DNA of 64,000 nucleotides. It comes from Paraburkholderia phenazinium (GTDB lineage Bacteria > Pseudomonadota > Gammaproteobacteria > Burkholderiales > Burkholderiaceae). Location of the stretch: the NCBI RefSeq assembly GCF_900142845.1, contig NZ_FSRU01000002.1:3286001-3350000 (forward strand). Reading direction: 5' to 3'. This document shows, in pieces, positions 56,375 through 64,000 of the stretch (the first letter of the stretch is position 1; each line of letters begins with the position of its first letter). Below the pieces are notes generated by a model. The model saw only the letters and a program-made list of their open reading frames with translations. It did no database searches and was not told the origin of the DNA. Both the position numbers and the translations under genes were made by a program.

Positions 56375-57236
56375 AGTCGTTTCCGATCAGGCAGAAGGAC
56401 TGCGGCGCCTGCTGGCGCGCAGCGGGTCACGGGTCGTGGCGGTGACGGGCGGCTCGACCAGCGTGGGTTGCACCACGACGGTCGTCAACCTGGCGGCGGC
56501 ACTGGCCGAACAGGGCAAGGATGTACTGGTGATCGACGAGTGTCTCGGCGATCACTCGGTGAGCGCGATGCTCGGCGGCATGCGCGGCGCGGGCAACTTC
56601 GCGGCGGTGGTGCGCGGCGAGATGCCGCTCGACGCGGCGGTGGCGCGCCACCCACTCGGTTTTGCCGTGCTGAGCGCCCCGCGCGGCAATCGTGAAGGCT
56701 ACAGCGCGGCGCAATTGAGCGTGGTGCTGGAAGGTCCCGCGGACGTCGTGCTGATCGACGCGCAACTCGACCGGCTCGGCCAGCTCTCCGCGCTCGCCAT
56801 GCAGGCGCATGACCTGATGATCGTGACGCGGATGGCCGCGCAGGCGATCACCGACGCCTACGCCTGCATGAAGCGTCTGCATTACGCACACGGCATCGGT
56901 CAGTTCCGCGTGCTGGTGAATCACGTGCAAAGCGTCACCGACGCGCACACGGCATTTGAAAACCTCGCGGGGGTGGCGGGGCGTTATCTGACCGTGTCGC
57001 TGGACGACGCCGGCTGTATCGCCGCCGATCCGCGCATGGCCCGGGCGCTCGAACTGTCGCGCTGCGTCGTCGACGCGTTTCCGTCGACACCTGCTGCGCG
57101 CGATTACCGGCACCTCGCCGCCGAATTGCAGTACTGGCCGATGCGGCCAGCGATGTCGTCACGTCACCACTGGGTAGCGCAGACGACAGTAACAGCGGCG
57201 CAACACGCCGACCAACCGTCTGCGCAGCCCGCCTGA
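56367..57236 (+). CDS. flhG: MinD/ParA-like flagellar number regulator FlhG (FleN) with altered Walker A
   Basis: A 289-residue protein from a TTG at 56367 that overlaps flhF. It has the ParA/MinD fold: the P-loop region reads VTGGSTSVGCTTTVVNLAAAL, followed by VLVIDECLGDHSVSAML, VVLIDAQLDRLG and MIVTRMAAQAITDAYA. The deviant Walker A (normally KGG-x-x-GKT) has no lysine: GGSTSVGCTTT, residues 28-38, has Cys in place of the catalytic Lys and no signature Lys. ATP hydrolysis is therefore doubtful. FlhG limits flagellar number with FlhF. The last 25 residues are polar. Confidence 0.92.
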   Translation: MDKVVSDQAEGLRRLLARSGSRVVAVTGGSTSVGCTTTVVNLAAALAEQGKDVLVIDECLGDHSVSAMLGGMRGAGNFAAVVRGEMPLDAAVARHPLGFAVLSAPRGNREGYSAAQLSVVLEGPADVVLIDAQLDRLGQLSALAMQAHDLMIVTRMAAQAITDAYACMKRLHYAHGIGQFRVLVNHVQSVTDAHTAFENLAGVAGRYLTVSLDDAGCIAADPRMARALELSRCVVDAFPSTPAARDYRHLAAELQYWPMRPAMSSRHHWVAQTTVTAAQHADQPSAQPA

Positions 57237-57263
57237 AGGGGCGGTGCGGACAAGGGGAGCACG

Positions 57264-57998
57264 ATGTACAACGCTCAGGGAAAGATTTCCCAAGCCGAGG
57301 TTCTGACGAAGTACGCGCCGCTGGTGCGGCGGCTCGGCTTGCAGCTAGTCGCGAAAATGCCGGCGAGCGTCGATCTCGACGATCTGATTCAGGCCGGCAT
57401 GATCGGGCTGCTGGATGCTGCGAGCCGGTACAAGGAAGACCAGGGCGCGCAGTTCGAGACCTATGCGAGCCAGCGGATTCGCGGCGCGATGCTCGACGAA
57501 CTGCGCAGCAACGACTGGTTGCCGCGCAGCCTGCGCCGCACCTCGCGTGAGGTGGAGACAGCCGTGCATCAGGTCGAACAGACGCTGGGCCGCTCGGCGA
57601 GCGAGACCGAAATTGCCGGCCATCTGAAGATGCCGCTCGACGAATATCAGTCGATGCTGCAGGACCTGCATGGCAGCCAGTTGATCTATTACGAAGACTT
57701 CGACCGTTCCGCCGACGACGAGCCGTTCCTCGACCGCTACTGCGTCGATCACTCGGACCCGCTCTCCGCGCTGCTCGACGAAAGCCTGCGTGCGGCGCTG
57801 GTCGATGCGATCGAGCGTCTGCCGGATCGCGAGAAGCTGTTGATGTCGCTGTACTACGAGCGCGGCATGAACCTGCGCGAGATCGGCGCGGTGATGGAAG
57901 TCAGCGAGTCGCGGGTTTGCCAGTTGCACAGCCAGGCGGTGGCGCGTCTGCGCACGCGTCTGCGCGAGATGGCGTGGGCGAAGGCCGAGGCTGAATAA
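57264..57998 (+). CDS. fliA: Flagellar sigma factor FliA (sigma-28)
   Basis: A 244-residue group 3 sigma factor starting MYNAQGKISQAEVLTKYAPLVRRLGLQLVAKMP. Region 2 (DLDDLIQAGMIGLLDAASRYKEDQGAQFETYASQRIRGAMLDELR), region 3 (SRRT...EVETAVHQVEQTLGRSASETEIAGHL) and region 4 (LPDREKLLMSLYYERGMNLREIGAVMEVSESRVCQLHSQAVARLR) are complete. It directs RNA polymerase to class III promoters such as those of fliC, motA and flgM in this window, and is held by FlgM. It ends just before a strong terminator. Confidence 0.97.
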   Translation: MYNAQGKISQAEVLTKYAPLVRRLGLQLVAKMPASVDLDDLIQAGMIGLLDAASRYKEDQGAQFETYASQRIRGAMLDELRSNDWLPRSLRRTSREVETAVHQVEQTLGRSASETEIAGHLKMPLDEYQSMLQDLHGSQLIYYEDFDRSADDEPFLDRYCVDHSDPLSALLDESLRAALVDAIERLPDREKLLMSLYYERGMNLREIGAVMEVSESRVCQLHSQAVARLRTRLREMAWAKAEAE

Positions 57999-58087
57999 TG
58001 CGGGTGATCTGCCGACGGTTCGCCGTCGCAGACGCTGGTCGAATCAAAGCGATAGAACGCGATTGAACCGCGCGAATGAGCGCAAAT

Positions 58088-58115
58088 GATGCCGTCCTCG
58101 TGACGGCATTTTTTT
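58088..58115 (+). terminator. Rho-independent terminator after fliA
   Basis: ATGCCGTC, loop CTCGT, GACGGCAT and then a T-run. A strong classical terminator about 90 bases after the fliA stop. It also marks the 3' boundary to the convergent flgN gene. Confidence 0.9.
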
Positions 58116-58239
58116 GCGGCGGAGCGCGAAGCAGGGAGGAAACAGCAGAGCGGCGCACGACACACCGTGCGCGCGGAGAAGGTGCGGATAAAGCGCTATG
58201 CAAGCGGGGCGGAAGCCATGCCACCGCCCAGGCGCAAAC

Positions 58240-58683
58240 TCAGAGTGCGCCGAACCCCGGCACGCGTCCATCCGGCCCGTAGAGCGAAGGTTTCGGCGGA
58301 CGAACCTGCAGCACGTCGAGGGCGCGCTGGTTGTATTCCATGCGGGTACGGATCAGCACGCCATTGGTCTTGTTGGAGCGATGCGCGCGCTCCACGGACT
58401 GCTGCAGCAAGGTCCATTGCGCGGCGAGCTTCGGGTTGCGGCCGGCGGCGAGTTCGATGCCGCTCCAGCCACCCGGAAAGCCCATTTCAGCGAGCTGGGC
58501 GTCGCGCAGCTTCTCCAGCGTCGCCAGCTTGCCAACCAGTTCGGTTTTCTTTTCGACGATCGGCCGCAGCATCTCGGCCGGATCCACCTGGGTCAACGCC
58601 TTCTGTTCGACGACCAGCACCGAGGCGAATTCTTCGATGGTGGTGTACTCGTCGATGACGGTGGCAAGCAGCGCGTCTTTCAT
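58240..58683 (-). CDS. flgN: Hook-filament junction chaperone FlgN
   Basis: 147 residues from the ATG at 58683 (MKDALLATVIDEYTTIEEFASVL). It is a helical-rich small protein: MLRPIVEKKTELVGKLATLEKLRDAQL, ELAAGRNPKLAAQWTLLQQSVERAHRSNKTNGVLI and MEYNQRALDVL. Position after flgM and length match FlgN, the cytosolic chaperone for FlgK and FlgL. Convergent with fliA, with the terminator between them. Confidence 0.88.
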   Translation of the reverse strand: MKDALLATVIDEYTTIEEFASVLVVEQKALTQVDPAEMLRPIVEKKTELVGKLATLEKLRDAQLAEMGFPGGWSGIELAAGRNPKLAAQWTLLQQSVERAHRSNKTNGVLIRTRMEYNQRALDVLQVRPPKPSLYGPDGRVPGFGAL

Positions 58684-58759
58684 CACAACTCGCTTTCACA
58701 GCGGCCCGCACGTGCTGTGAGGGTCAGGGTTTCAAGGTGTCGCCTGACGGCGTCCAGCC

Positions 58760-59113
58760 TTAATTGCCGGTCGCCGGGGCTCTCGTTTGCAGCAGGCTGC
58801 GCGTGGTTTCGAGCACGCCGTCAGCAATCTTGCCCGGATCGATGGTCAGCGTGCCATTCTGGATGGCCGCCTTGATCGATTCGACGTGAGCGGTGTCGAT
58901 GTCCGCCGAACCCGATGCTGCCAGGTTGCGCAGGTCGGACGACAGGCCCGACAGGCTCACATTCGCGTCGCCCCCCGAACCGGTGGCGGCTTGCGCGGTG
59001 GATGCCGCGCCTTGGGCGGTGGTAGCCGCCGGAGTCAGACTGTCCTGCTGCGTACGCGTCGCGCCGTTAGTCAGGCTGTCTGGCTGGGTGTTGGTGGTGG
59101 AATCGATTTTCAC
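58760..59113 (-). CDS. flgM: Anti-sigma-28 factor FlgM
   Basis: 117 residues from a GTG at 59113 (MKIDSTTNTQPDSL), with AGGAAG nine bases upstream. The N-terminal 60 residues are Ser/Thr/Gln-rich and disordered; the C-terminal part (SSDLRNLAASGSADIDTAHVESIKAAIQNGTLTIDPGKIADGVLETTRSLL) is the FliA-binding FlgM domain. It blocks FliA until it is exported through the completed hook. A sigma-28 promoter stands immediately upstream, so it is autoregulated with its sigma factor. Confidence 0.93.
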   Translation of the reverse strand: MKIDSTTNTQPDSLTNGATRTQQDSLTPAATTAQGAASTAQAATGSGGDANVSLSGLSSDLRNLAASGSADIDTAHVESIKAAIQNGTLTIDPGKIADGVLETTRSLLQTRAPATGN

Positions 59114-59141
59114 GATTGGCTTCCTGAACGATTTGATTCTT

Positions 59142-59169
59142 ATAACGGCACTCAAGAATCCAAACTTTA
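59142..59169 (-). promoter_or_regulatory. Sigma-28 (FliA) promoter of flgM-flgN
   Basis: On the minus strand TAAAGTTT, 12 bases, then GCCGTTAT. The -35 matches the consensus exactly and the spacing is one base longer than N11. It lies about 29 bases upstream of the flgM GTG. Confidence 0.75.
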
Positions 59170-59256
59170 GCGCAATCGGTGTATCCCTTTGTAACGGCGC
59201 CGCCGGCCAGACTGTCCTGTGAATCCCCCGGTCGCCCTCCCGGTTTCAGGTCCGGA

Positions 59257-60759
59257 TCACATCTGGATCTGAACCGTCGAACTGTCCTTGACGATTCCCA
59301 TGAGGATCTGCCCACTGGACGTCCTCACCTTGACCGGCTGACCCGGCGTCGCATTGCTCAGGGCGTTGCCTTCCGACGAAATCGAAAAGCCGTCGCCCTG
59401 CGCCACTACCCGCACCATCGACCCCGCTGTCACCGAGGCCGCACTCTTCAACATGTCCTGACGCAGCGGCAGGCCTGCGCCCACCCGCATCAATGTGACC
59501 GAACCGATCGCCTGCGACGGCGCGGTGATGATCGACATCGGCAGCATCGTCAGATCGCCGTCGCGGCTGACCATGTCGGCTTCCGACACCACCTCGCCGG
59601 GCATCATGGCGCGCGCGGCGACGTAGTAAGTGGCATGCACCGAGACCTTGGCCTGCAGCCAGACGGTCCACGGATGCCCGCTCGTGCAGCGCACGCCCAC
59701 CGTCGTGCGGCCCCACAGGCGCGCGCCGTTCGGCATGAAAGGCTGCAGCGTGGCGCAGGCCGCGAGGCCGCGCGGGAAGGCCGGCGCGACGCTCAGTTCG
59801 ACCTTGCCGGGCAGACCGTTCACCTGCTGCTGGAGGAAATCCATTGCCGCGGCGTGGATCAGCTCGCCGTCTTCCTGGCCTGCCGGCACCGGCTGGGCGG
59901 CCTGAACCGGTTGGGATGCCTGAGCGATCTGTGCGGCTTGAGCCATCTGGGCGGGCTGAACCGCCGGGCTGAACACGGGATGGGCCGCCGCTTGCGCCGC
60001 CTGGGCGCGCTGCAGGGCGCGCACCGCCTGTTCGCGTTGCGCCGCCTCGGCCAGGGCCTGCGTGCGGTTTTGCGCCGGCACCAAGGTTTGAACCGGTGCG
60101 GCGGCGACACGCGGCGCCGGATTGCGGACCGGCGCGCTGGCGCCGAGTTCGGGCGGCTCGCCGCGCGAAGCCAGGCTGTCGATCTGGACATCGCTCGCGG
60201 GTGCCGCGGTCGGCGCGACAGCCGGCGCCGCATTGACTGGCCGCACGGACGCGGCATAGGGGCGCTGCGGCGCCGCGCTCACGATCACCGGCACGACCTG
60301 GCTGGCGGCGAGCGCCGGACTCAGATTGACGCGGGTGAGGTTGGGGTTGTTCGCGGGACTGCCTTGCGGCGCGGCCACCATGACGGGGGTGTTGGGCGCG
60401 GCATCCTCGCCGGATCCGGGAATCACGATTGCCCCACTGGCATTCGCCAGCGCGGTGAAGCGGTCGCGGACCGGCGGTGTGCCCGACGGCGCCACGGCCG
60501 GCGCGTACTGAGCGGCCTGCGCGCCCGGCGTCCGTGCGCTGCTGTTGCCGCTGGAGGTGGTCGCCATCGCCGTCATTCGGGCGAGGTCGGCGGGGTTCTG
60601 TTCGCCGGGACCGGGAATCACGATCGGACCGCCGGCCTGCTGGGCCAGCGCCACGCTCGCGAACGAGGCACCCGCCACGGCGCACACCAGCCAGGCGGCA
60701 GTGCGTCGCGCAACGATGCGGCGCAGTCGCTGCGGCACATCGCGAGTGGATCGGGCCAT
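59257..60759 (-). CDS. flgA: Flagellar P-ring assembly protein FlgA with a long N-terminal extension
   Basis: A 500-residue exported protein. A signal peptide is seen at residues 12-40 (VCAVAGASFASVALAQQ). Residues about 41-300 are a Pro/Ala/Gln-rich extension that includes two similar segments, PIVIPGPGE at 45-53 and AIVIPGSGE at 110-118. The FlgA core with SAF-like domain occupies the last 200 residues (HAAAMDFLQQQVNGLPGKVEL, TYYVAARAMMPGEVVSEADM, PLRQDMLKSAASVTAGSMVRVVAQGDGFSISSEGNALSNATPGQPVKVRTSSGQILMGIV). FlgA chaperones FlgI. Typical FlgA is about 220-240 residues. Confidence 0.93.
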   Translation of the reverse strand: MARSTRDVPQRLRRIVARRTAAWLVCAVAGASFASVALAQQAGGPIVIPGPGEQNPADLARMTAMATTSSGNSSARTPGAQAAQYAPAVAPSGTPPVRDRFTALANASGAIVIPGSGEDAAPNTPVMVAAPQGSPANNPNLTRVNLSPALAASQVVPVIVSAAPQRPYAASVRPVNAAPAVAPTAAPASDVQIDSLASRGEPPELGASAPVRNPAPRVAAAPVQTLVPAQNRTQALAEAAQREQAVRALQRAQAAQAAAHPVFSPAVQPAQMAQAAQIAQASQPVQAAQPVPAGQEDGELIHAAAMDFLQQQVNGLPGKVELSVAPAFPRGLAACATLQPFMPNGARLWGRTTVGVRCTSGHPWTVWLQAKVSVHATYYVAARAMMPGEVVSEADMVSRDGDLTMLPMSIITAPSQAIGSVTLMRVGAGLPLRQDMLKSAASVTAGSMVRVVAQGDGFSISSEGNALSNATPGQPVKVRTSSGQILMGIVKDSSTVQIQM

Positions 60760-60979
60760 CGTGAATCTCCAGCATGAGGCAAGGGTACGAATTGCATTCT
60801 AGTGACGCCGCTTATCGGGCAAGCGTTGAATAGAGGCGACCTTCCCCGGTTATTCCGACGATTGCCGCTTGCACGGCGCGCCTAAGATGCATCTCATGCA
60901 AAAAGGCCTTTTGGGGCGCCGCAGCTTGTGTGCACGTTGAAGCGCACGTCAGACGCGGGAACGTTATCCGGAGATTTCA

Positions 60980-61477
60980 ATGCTCGACAAACTCGATGCC
61001 GAACTCGCCTTTGGTCGTCAGGCGCTCGATGTCCGCTCGTATCGGCAGGAATTGCTGTCGTCGAATATCGCGAACGCCGACACGCCCAACTACAAGGCGC
61101 GCGATGTCGATTTCGCGTCGACCCTTGCGGGGGCGCTGAGAAAGAACGACGGCACCCTCGCCGGCACCGGCGCCTCGAACGGCTCGACGCTGGCGATGAC
61201 GAAGTCCGCCGATGTCACGACCGGCATGACGATGGCCGCCGACGAGCCGGGCCACATGGCCGGCAAGGCGAGCCTGATCCCCACCGGCGGCCCGAGCGAC
61301 GACTACGGTCAACTGCAGTACCGCATTCCGGTGCAACCGTCGCTCGACGGCAACACGGTGGACCTCGACGCCGAGCGCGTGCAGTTCGCCGATAACTCGC
61401 TGCATTTCGAATCGGCCATGACGGAAGTGTCAGGCCAGATCAAAACGATGCTGTCGGCGATCACGTCCGGCTCCTGA
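60980..61477 (+). CDS. flgB: Flagellar proximal rod protein FlgB
   Basis: A 165-residue rod protein starting MLDKLDAELAFGRQALDVRSYRQELLSSNIANADTPNYKARDVDF, which is the FlgB signature. A central variable Gly/Thr/Asp-rich insert (about 55-105) is followed by a C-terminal helix LHFESAMTEVSGQIKTMLSAITSGS. It forms the rod part nearest the MS ring. It is the first gene of flgBCDE, divergent from flgA. CGGAG precedes the ATG. Confidence 0.96.
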   Translation: MLDKLDAELAFGRQALDVRSYRQELLSSNIANADTPNYKARDVDFASTLAGALRKNDGTLAGTGASNGSTLAMTKSADVTTGMTMAADEPGHMAGKASLIPTGGPSDDYGQLQYRIPVQPSLDGNTVDLDAERVQFADNSLHFESAMTEVSGQIKTMLSAITSGS

Positions 61478-61584
61478 GGGAGTCCTGACGCGGCGACCCG
61501 CACACACTGGATGTAACCGCTAAAAACCACGCCCACGGGAAACAACCAAGCCGGAACCTGCCGGCAGGAGAGGTCAGAGAAGCC

Positions 61585-62010
61585 ATGCCATCCCTGATGA
61601 ATATATTCACTGTCGCCGGTTCGGCCATGTCGGCCGAATCGCAGCGGCTCAACGTGACGGCGTCGAACCTGGCGAACGCCGACAGTACGACAGGCCCCGA
61701 CGGCAAGCCGTATAAGGCCAAGCAGGTCGTGTTCGCGGTCAACCCGCTCGGCGGTGCGCGCTCCGCGTCCGGCCAGCAGGTGGGCGGCGTGCAGGTGACC
61801 GGCGTGGTGGACGATCCGACGCCGATGAAGCAGACCTACGACCCGGGCAACCCCGCGGCCGACGCGAACGGCTACGTCACGATGCCGAACGTCGACCCGG
61901 TGGAAGAAATGGTCAACATGATCTCGGCGTCGCGCGCGTACCAGGCGAACGTCGAAACCCTGAACACGGCAAAGCAGTTGATGCTGAAAACTCTCACGAT
62001 CGGAACCTGA
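61585..62010 (+). CDS. flgC: Flagellar proximal rod protein FlgC
   Basis: A 141-residue rod protein: [50 protein letters not shown] with the conserved ANADS motif, and the C-terminal [39 protein letters not shown] typical of FlgC. It forms the rod together with FlgB. AGGAGAGG precedes the ATG. Separated from flgB by 107 bases and from flgD by 11. Confidence 0.97.
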   Translation: MPSLMNIFTVAGSAMSAESQRLNVTASNLANADSTTGPDGKPYKAKQVVFAVNPLGGARSASGQQVGGVQVTGVVDDPTPMKQTYDPGNPAADANGYVTMPNVDPVEEMVNMISASRAYQANVETLNTAKQLMLKTLTIGT

Positions 62011-62021
62011 GGAGTACTTCC

Positions 62022-62738
62022 TTGACCACCACAATCGGCAACAGCGGGACGACGGTCTCGCAGACGCTGCTCGATACGATGAACGGCACCAACTCGGCGA
62101 CCAGCGCGTCGAGCAGCACGGCGTCCAGTTCAGCGAACGCGGGTTCGTCGCTACAGAACACCTTTTTGCAACTGCTCGTCACGCAGTTGCAGAACCAGGA
62201 TCCGACCAACCCGATGGACAGCTCGCAGATGACCTCGCAGCTCGCGCAGATCAATACGGTCACGGGCATCAGCCAGTTGAACACGTCGCTGACGTCGCTG
62301 GCGACGCAGCTCAACGCGGGCCAGACCTCGCAGGCCGCGCTGCTGATCGGTTCGAGCGTGCTCGCCCCGGGCAATTCGATCACGGTGGCAAGCGGCAAGA
62401 CCAACGCGTTCGGCGTGCAACTGGCCGCCGCTGCGTCCGACATGAAGATCAACGTCGTCAACTCGGCAGGCCAGATCGTCAACACGATCGATCTGGGCGC
62501 GCAGCCGGCGGGCACCGTGCCGGTTTCCTGGACGCCGGTCGACTCGACGGGCGCCGCGCTGCCGGCAGGGACTTACACGATCACCGCGACCGGCACCGTG
62601 AACGGCGCCGCGGGCACGGCCACCACGCTGACCCCGGGCACGGTGGAGAGCGTCGTGCAAGGGACCGGCGGTGCACCGAGCCTCGTGCTGTCGAACGGCA
62701 ATACGGTTGCCCTGACCTCGGTCGCGGCAGTCCTCTAA
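62022..62738 (+). CDS. flgD: Hook-capping protein FlgD
   Basis: A 238-residue protein from a TTG at 62022 with TGAGGAG nine bases upstream. The conserved N-terminal domain is visible as SLQNTFLQLLVTQLQNQDPTNPMDSSQMTSQLAQINTVTGISQLN. The C-terminal Tudor/Ig-like part has GNSITVASGKTNAFGVQLAAAASDMKINVVNSAGQIV and PAGTYTITATG. It scaffolds hook polymerisation. The SSSTASSSANAG run before the conserved motif is low-complexity. Followed after 47 bases by flgE. Confidence 0.96.
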   Translation: MTTTIGNSGTTVSQTLLDTMNGTNSATSASSSTASSSANAGSSLQNTFLQLLVTQLQNQDPTNPMDSSQMTSQLAQINTVTGISQLNTSLTSLATQLNAGQTSQAALLIGSSVLAPGNSITVASGKTNAFGVQLAAAASDMKINVVNSAGQIVNTIDLGAQPAGTVPVSWTPVDSTGAALPAGTYTITATGTVNGAAGTATTLTPGTVESVVQGTGGAPSLVLSNGNTVALTSVAAVL

Positions 62739-62785
62739 GCAATCAGTTCAACCGAATTTAGACATTTCCCGGAACGGAGACCGTC

Positions 62786-64000
62786 ATGGGTTATCAGCAA
62801 GGTTTGAGCGGCCTGTCGGCTGCATCGAGTGATCTCGACGTGATTGGCAACAACATCGCCAACGCGGACACGATCGGTTTCAAGAGCGGCACTGCCGTGT
62901 TCGCCGATATGTACGCGAACTCGGTCGCCACGGCCGTCAACAACCAGATCGGTATCGGTACGCAGCTCGCGGCCGTGCAGCAGCAGTTCTCGCAGGGCAC
63001 CATCAACACAACCGGGCAGGCACTGGACGTCGCCATCAACGGCAACGGTTTCTTCCAGATGTCGAACAACGGTGCGCTCACGTATTCGCGTAACGGTGTG
63101 TTCCAGCTGAACAACGCCGGCCAGATCGTGAATTCGCAGGGCTTGCAGCTGATGGGTTATGCCGCGAGCTCCACCGGCATCATCAACAGCGCGCAAACCG
63201 TGCCGCTGACCGTGCCGACGACGAACATCGCGCCGACCGCGACCACCTCGATCACCGGCCAGTTCAACCTGGACGCGCAGGCTGCGGCCACCGTCGGGAC
63301 CTTCGCGACCACTGCCACGGGAAATACCGGCACGCTCGCGAACGGCGCCGTGACCGTCACGACCGCGGGAGCTGCCTCGAACACCGACAGCTACACGATC
63401 AACTTTACGAGCGCGACCGCGTACACGGTAACGGACAACACCAATCCGGCCAACGACAGCACCGGCACCTACACGGCCGGCACGCCGATTACGCTGGGCA
63501 CCGGCATGCAAGTGACCTTCAGCGGTACTCCCGCGAACGGCGACTCGGCGACGGTCCAGACCACCGCCTTCAACCAGAACACCTCGACCACCTACAACTA
63601 TCCGACGTCCATCCAGGCCTACGACTCGCTCGGCGGCTCGCAGACGGTGGATATGTACTTCGCGAAGACGAGCGCGGGTAACTGGAACGTTTATGCAGGT
63701 GTCGCAGGCGGCACCGCGAGCCTGATCGGCACCGCGACGTTCAACAGCAACGGCGCGCTGACCGGCGTGACGAGCATCACGCCGTCGAACGCGTCGGACA
63801 CGCTGGCGTTCTCGATTCCGAACACCGACGGCTCCGGCACGCCGCAGACGCTCACGCTGAATCTGACCGGCACGACGCAGTTCGGCAGCGCCAACGGCAC
63901 CAACAACCTGCAGCAAAACGGCTTCGCGGCCGGGCAGTTGTCGAATTTCACGGTCGGCACCAACGGTATCCTGACCGGCAACTATACGAACGGCCAGACC
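62786..64000 (+). CDS. flgE: Flagellar hook protein FlgE (3' end beyond window)
   Basis: An open frame of 405 codons from the ATG at 62786 to the window edge. It starts MGYQQGLSGLSAASSDLDVIGNNIANADTIGFKSG, the hook-protein N-terminus, followed by ALDVAINGNGFFQMSNNGALTYSRNGVFQLNNAG and the Gly/Thr-rich surface domain. FlgE_D2-type TTYNYPTSIQAYDSLGGSQTVDMYF is seen near codons 270-290. The remaining C-terminal domain lies beyond 64,000. It polymerises into the flexible hook. The gene is partial only because of the window limit. Confidence 0.97.
   Translation, partial: MGYQQGLSGLSAASSDLDVIGNNIANADTIGFKSGTAVFADMYANSVATAVNNQIGIGTQLAAVQQQFSQGTINTTGQALDVAINGNGFFQMSNNGALTYSRNGVFQLNNAGQIVNSQGLQLMGYAASSTGIINSAQTVPLTVPTTNIAPTATTSITGQFNLDAQAAATVGTFATTATGNTGTLANGAVTVTTAGAASNTDSYTINFTSATAYTVTDNTNPANDSTGTYTAGTPITLGTGMQVTFSGTPANGDSATVQTTAFNQNTSTTYNYPTSIQAYDSLGGSQTVDMYFAKTSAGNWNVYAGVAGGTASLIGTATFNSNGALTGVTSITPSNASDTLAFSIPNTDGSGTPQTLTLNLTGTTQFGSANGTNNLQQNGFAAGQLSNFTVGTNGILTGNYTNGQT

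Noticed and set aside
62735..63916. 393-residue minus-strand frame opposite flgE
   Set aside because: Shadow of flgE; composition dominated by Arg, Gly and Val. The plus frame begins with the hook protein signature.

Overview
The window looks like chromosomal DNA of a GC-rich betaproteobacterium of the family Burkholderiaceae, most likely Paraburkholderia or Burkholderia. The evidence is the gene order fliC-fliD-fliT / flhDC-motAB-cheYAW-MCP-cheRDBYZ / flhBAFG-fliA / flgNMA-flgBCDE, protein families typical of that group (the DUF2844/DUF3443 pair, an H-NS-type protein ending in the short Y-x-D-P-x-S-G-N-x-W-S-G-R-G module), and high-GC codon use. The species cannot be fixed from the sequence alone.

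Left part (1-11,500). The left edge holds an interrupted minus-strand gene with an in-frame TGA, a 17-bp perfect palindrome and a tRNA-Thr-like 3' relic, so it may be a decayed integration site. Next come an unknown membrane protein, a pentapeptide-repeat protein, a 2-oxoglutarate/Fe(II) hydroxylase and a MmyB-type regulator. A complete branched-chain 2-oxoacid dehydrogenase operon (E1 alpha, E1 beta, E2, E3) follows, then an AhpD-like protein and a HAD-like lipoprotein whose nucleophilic Asp is replaced by Asn.

12,200-17,000 is a four-gene envelope cassette: a beta-barrel-like protein, two DUF1254/DUF1214 paralogues and a MetA-type barrel. 17,400-22,700 carries surface-glycan genes (a StrF-like glycosyltransferase, two methyltransferases and a large TPR/O-GlcNAc-transferase-type protein) beside flagellin, its cap and the cap chaperone. 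This suggests flagellin glycosylation.

26,900-35,400 is mostly housekeeping: aldo/keto reductase, ribosomal protein S21, Tag glycosylase, an N-acetylglucosamine-type kinase, phosphatases, aquaporin Z, an H-NS-like protein and a GT4 glycosyltransferase.

35,400-64,000 is the flagellar and chemotaxis block. FlhDC (master regulator) has a long structured leader with a 19-bp palindrome. Stator, chemotaxis, export-gate, polar-placement (FlhF/FlhG), sigma-28/anti-sigma and rod/hook genes follow; flgE runs off the right edge. Good sigma-28 promoters precede fliC, motA and flgM, consistent with a three-tier hierarchy FlhDC -> FliA/FlgM -> late genes. No CRISPR array, rRNA or intact insertion sequence was seen. 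The most unusual signals are within known gene families: a tandem duplication in the flagellin variable domain, three R-(V/I)-E-L-F repeats in the CheD tail, a lysine-less Walker A in FlhG, a very long FlgA, a possible 58-residue protein coupled to cheR, and the flhDC leader palindrome.
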